Shown: one piece after another, positions 5,700-6,333 of the stretch
Layout of the letters: every line of letters starts with the position of its first letter
Position numbering within the stretch: position 1 is the stretch's first letter
Source of the DNA: Treponema sp.
Lineage (GTDB): Bacteria; Spirochaetota; Spirochaetia; Treponematales; Breznakiellaceae
DNA: 6,333 bases
Assembly: GCA_031255875.1 (NCBI GenBank)
Contig: JAIRRR010000313.1
Coordinates: 1-6,333, forward strand
Direction: 5' to 3'
Notes under the pieces: generated by a model
What the model was told of the DNA's origin: nothing
Seen by the model: only the letters and a program-made list of their open reading frames with translations
Databases searched by the model: none
Position numbers and translations under genes: made by a program

Positions 5700-6333
5700 T
5701 CTTTTTAAGGGCAATCCAGTAAAGGCCGCCCACCATTACCGAGCCGCCGATTATATTCCCCAGCGTTACCGGGATCAGGTTTTTCAGCACAAAGGAAGCC
5801 CAGTTCAGGTTCGCCGCCTGCCCGGAAGATATGCCCGCCGCTTCGAGCCAGGCCGGGTTTGCCTTCGCCAGGATCCCCGCCGGGATGTAGTACATATTCG
5901 CCACGGAATGTTCAAAGCCGGACGTAATAAAAAGCCCGATCACAAAAAAACAGGCAAACATCTTTCCCAGCACGTCCTTTGCCGCGAAGGAGACCCACAC
6001 CGCAAGGCAGACCAGCCAGTTGCACATGACGCCCAGGAAAAACGCCGAATGAAACGGAAGGCCCGTCTTGTACGCGGCGATCTTTATGGTCTGGCCCCCA
6101 AGCCCCGCGTTCCCGCTGTTAAACAGGCCCGACTGGTTCATCATATACGCGATAAAGACGCTGCCGATAAAATTGCCGATGTACACGACAAGCCAGTTTG
6201 AAAGCATCTGCCGTATCTTTACCTTCCGGTCAAGCGCCCCGACAATTATAAGCGTATTGCCGGTAAACAGTTCCCCGCCCGCTATCAGGACAAGCATGAG
6301 CCCTGTCCCGAATACCGCCCCGGCCAGGACCTT
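5686..6333 (-). CDS. formate/nitrite transporter (FNT) family channel, probably for formate (5' end cut off)
   Basis: The frame is open to the right window edge; 215 residues are visible, starting KVLAGAVFG. Complete FNT proteins have about 260-285 residues, so the start and first helix lie outside. FNT proteins are six-helix inner-membrane pentameric channels for small monocarboxylates or nitrite. Family signatures are GGELFTGNT (visible 19-27, the broken TM2 and its loop), CNWLVCLAVW (104-113), SGFEHSVANMYYIP (138-151) with the conserved central His142, and IPVTLGNIIGG (187-197) in the last helix. Hydrophobic segments fit TM2 to TM6. The C-terminus is short and lysine-rich (ALKKKTGA). Formate (focA/fdhC-like) is the favoured substrate because the next genes use formate; nitrite or hydrosulfide cannot be excluded from sequence. 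It is 197 nt upstream of metF, on the same strand, and could share its transcript. Confidence 0.92.
   Translation of the reverse strand, partial: KVLAGAVFGTGLMLVLIAGGELFTGNTLIIVGALDRKVKIRQMLSNWLVVYIGNFIGSVFIAYMMNQSGLFNSGNAGLGGQTIKIAAYKTGLPFHSAFFLGVMCNWLVCLAVWVSFAAKDVLGKMFACFFVIGLFITSGFEHSVANMYYIPAGILAKANPAWLEAAGISSGQAANLNWASFVLKNLIPVTLGNIIGGSVMVGGLYWIALKKKTGA

Noticed and set aside
1..6333. CRISPR array, insertion sequence, prophage or toxin-antitoxin genes
   Set aside because: No regularly spaced repeats, transposase, integrase or small paired genes are present on either strand.

Overview
The window is a piece of a bacterial chromosome read almost entirely on the minus strand. It carries five genes for formate-dependent one-carbon metabolism and, at the left edge, part of a molybdoenzyme maturation gene. 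In transcription order (right to left) these are: a formate/nitrite-family channel (5' end cut off), metF, fhs, fchA, folD, a 303-nt gap with two strong hairpins, and xdhC (3' end cut off). The DNA is GC-rich, and the genes are closely spaced with clear AGGAGG-type ribosome binding sites.

The four central genes form the complete methyl branch of the Wood-Ljungdahl pathway from formate onward. Fhs charges formate onto tetrahydrofolate with ATP. FchA and/or FolD cyclise 10-formyl-THF to 5,10-methenyl-THF. FolD reduces it to methylene-THF, and MetF reduces that to 5-methyl-THF. The channel at the right would move formate, so the set is self-consistent. This points to an anaerobe that fixes or exchanges formate. 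A homoacetogen or relative (a high-GC member of the Clostridia, or a termite-gut-type Treponema) is my best guess, but the window has no carbonyl-branch gene (acs/cooS), no formate dehydrogenase and no phylogenetic marker, so lineage and acetogenesis both remain inference.

The most informative detail is in FolD. By ungapped motif comparison with E. coli and human enzymes, recalled from memory, the catalytic lysine of the cyclohydrolase site is alanine (A52) and the conserved active-site glutamine is phenylalanine (F96), while the aspartate (D119) and the NADP-type Rossmann motif are kept. A dedicated cyclohydrolase, FchA, lies directly upstream in the same operon. The simplest reading is a split of labour: FchA does the cyclohydrolase step and this FolD is mainly or only a dehydrogenase.

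The non-coding parts are short. The gap between the channel gene and metF (5489-5685) can be drawn as several nested hairpins in the leftward transcript. The folD-xdhC gap (888-1190) has a perfect 16-bp palindrome with a 3-nt loop and a second 11-bp hairpin, neither followed by a U-run. I found no tRNA, rRNA, CRISPR, insertion sequence or phage gene. This is a well-organised metabolic operon, not an obviously novel system.
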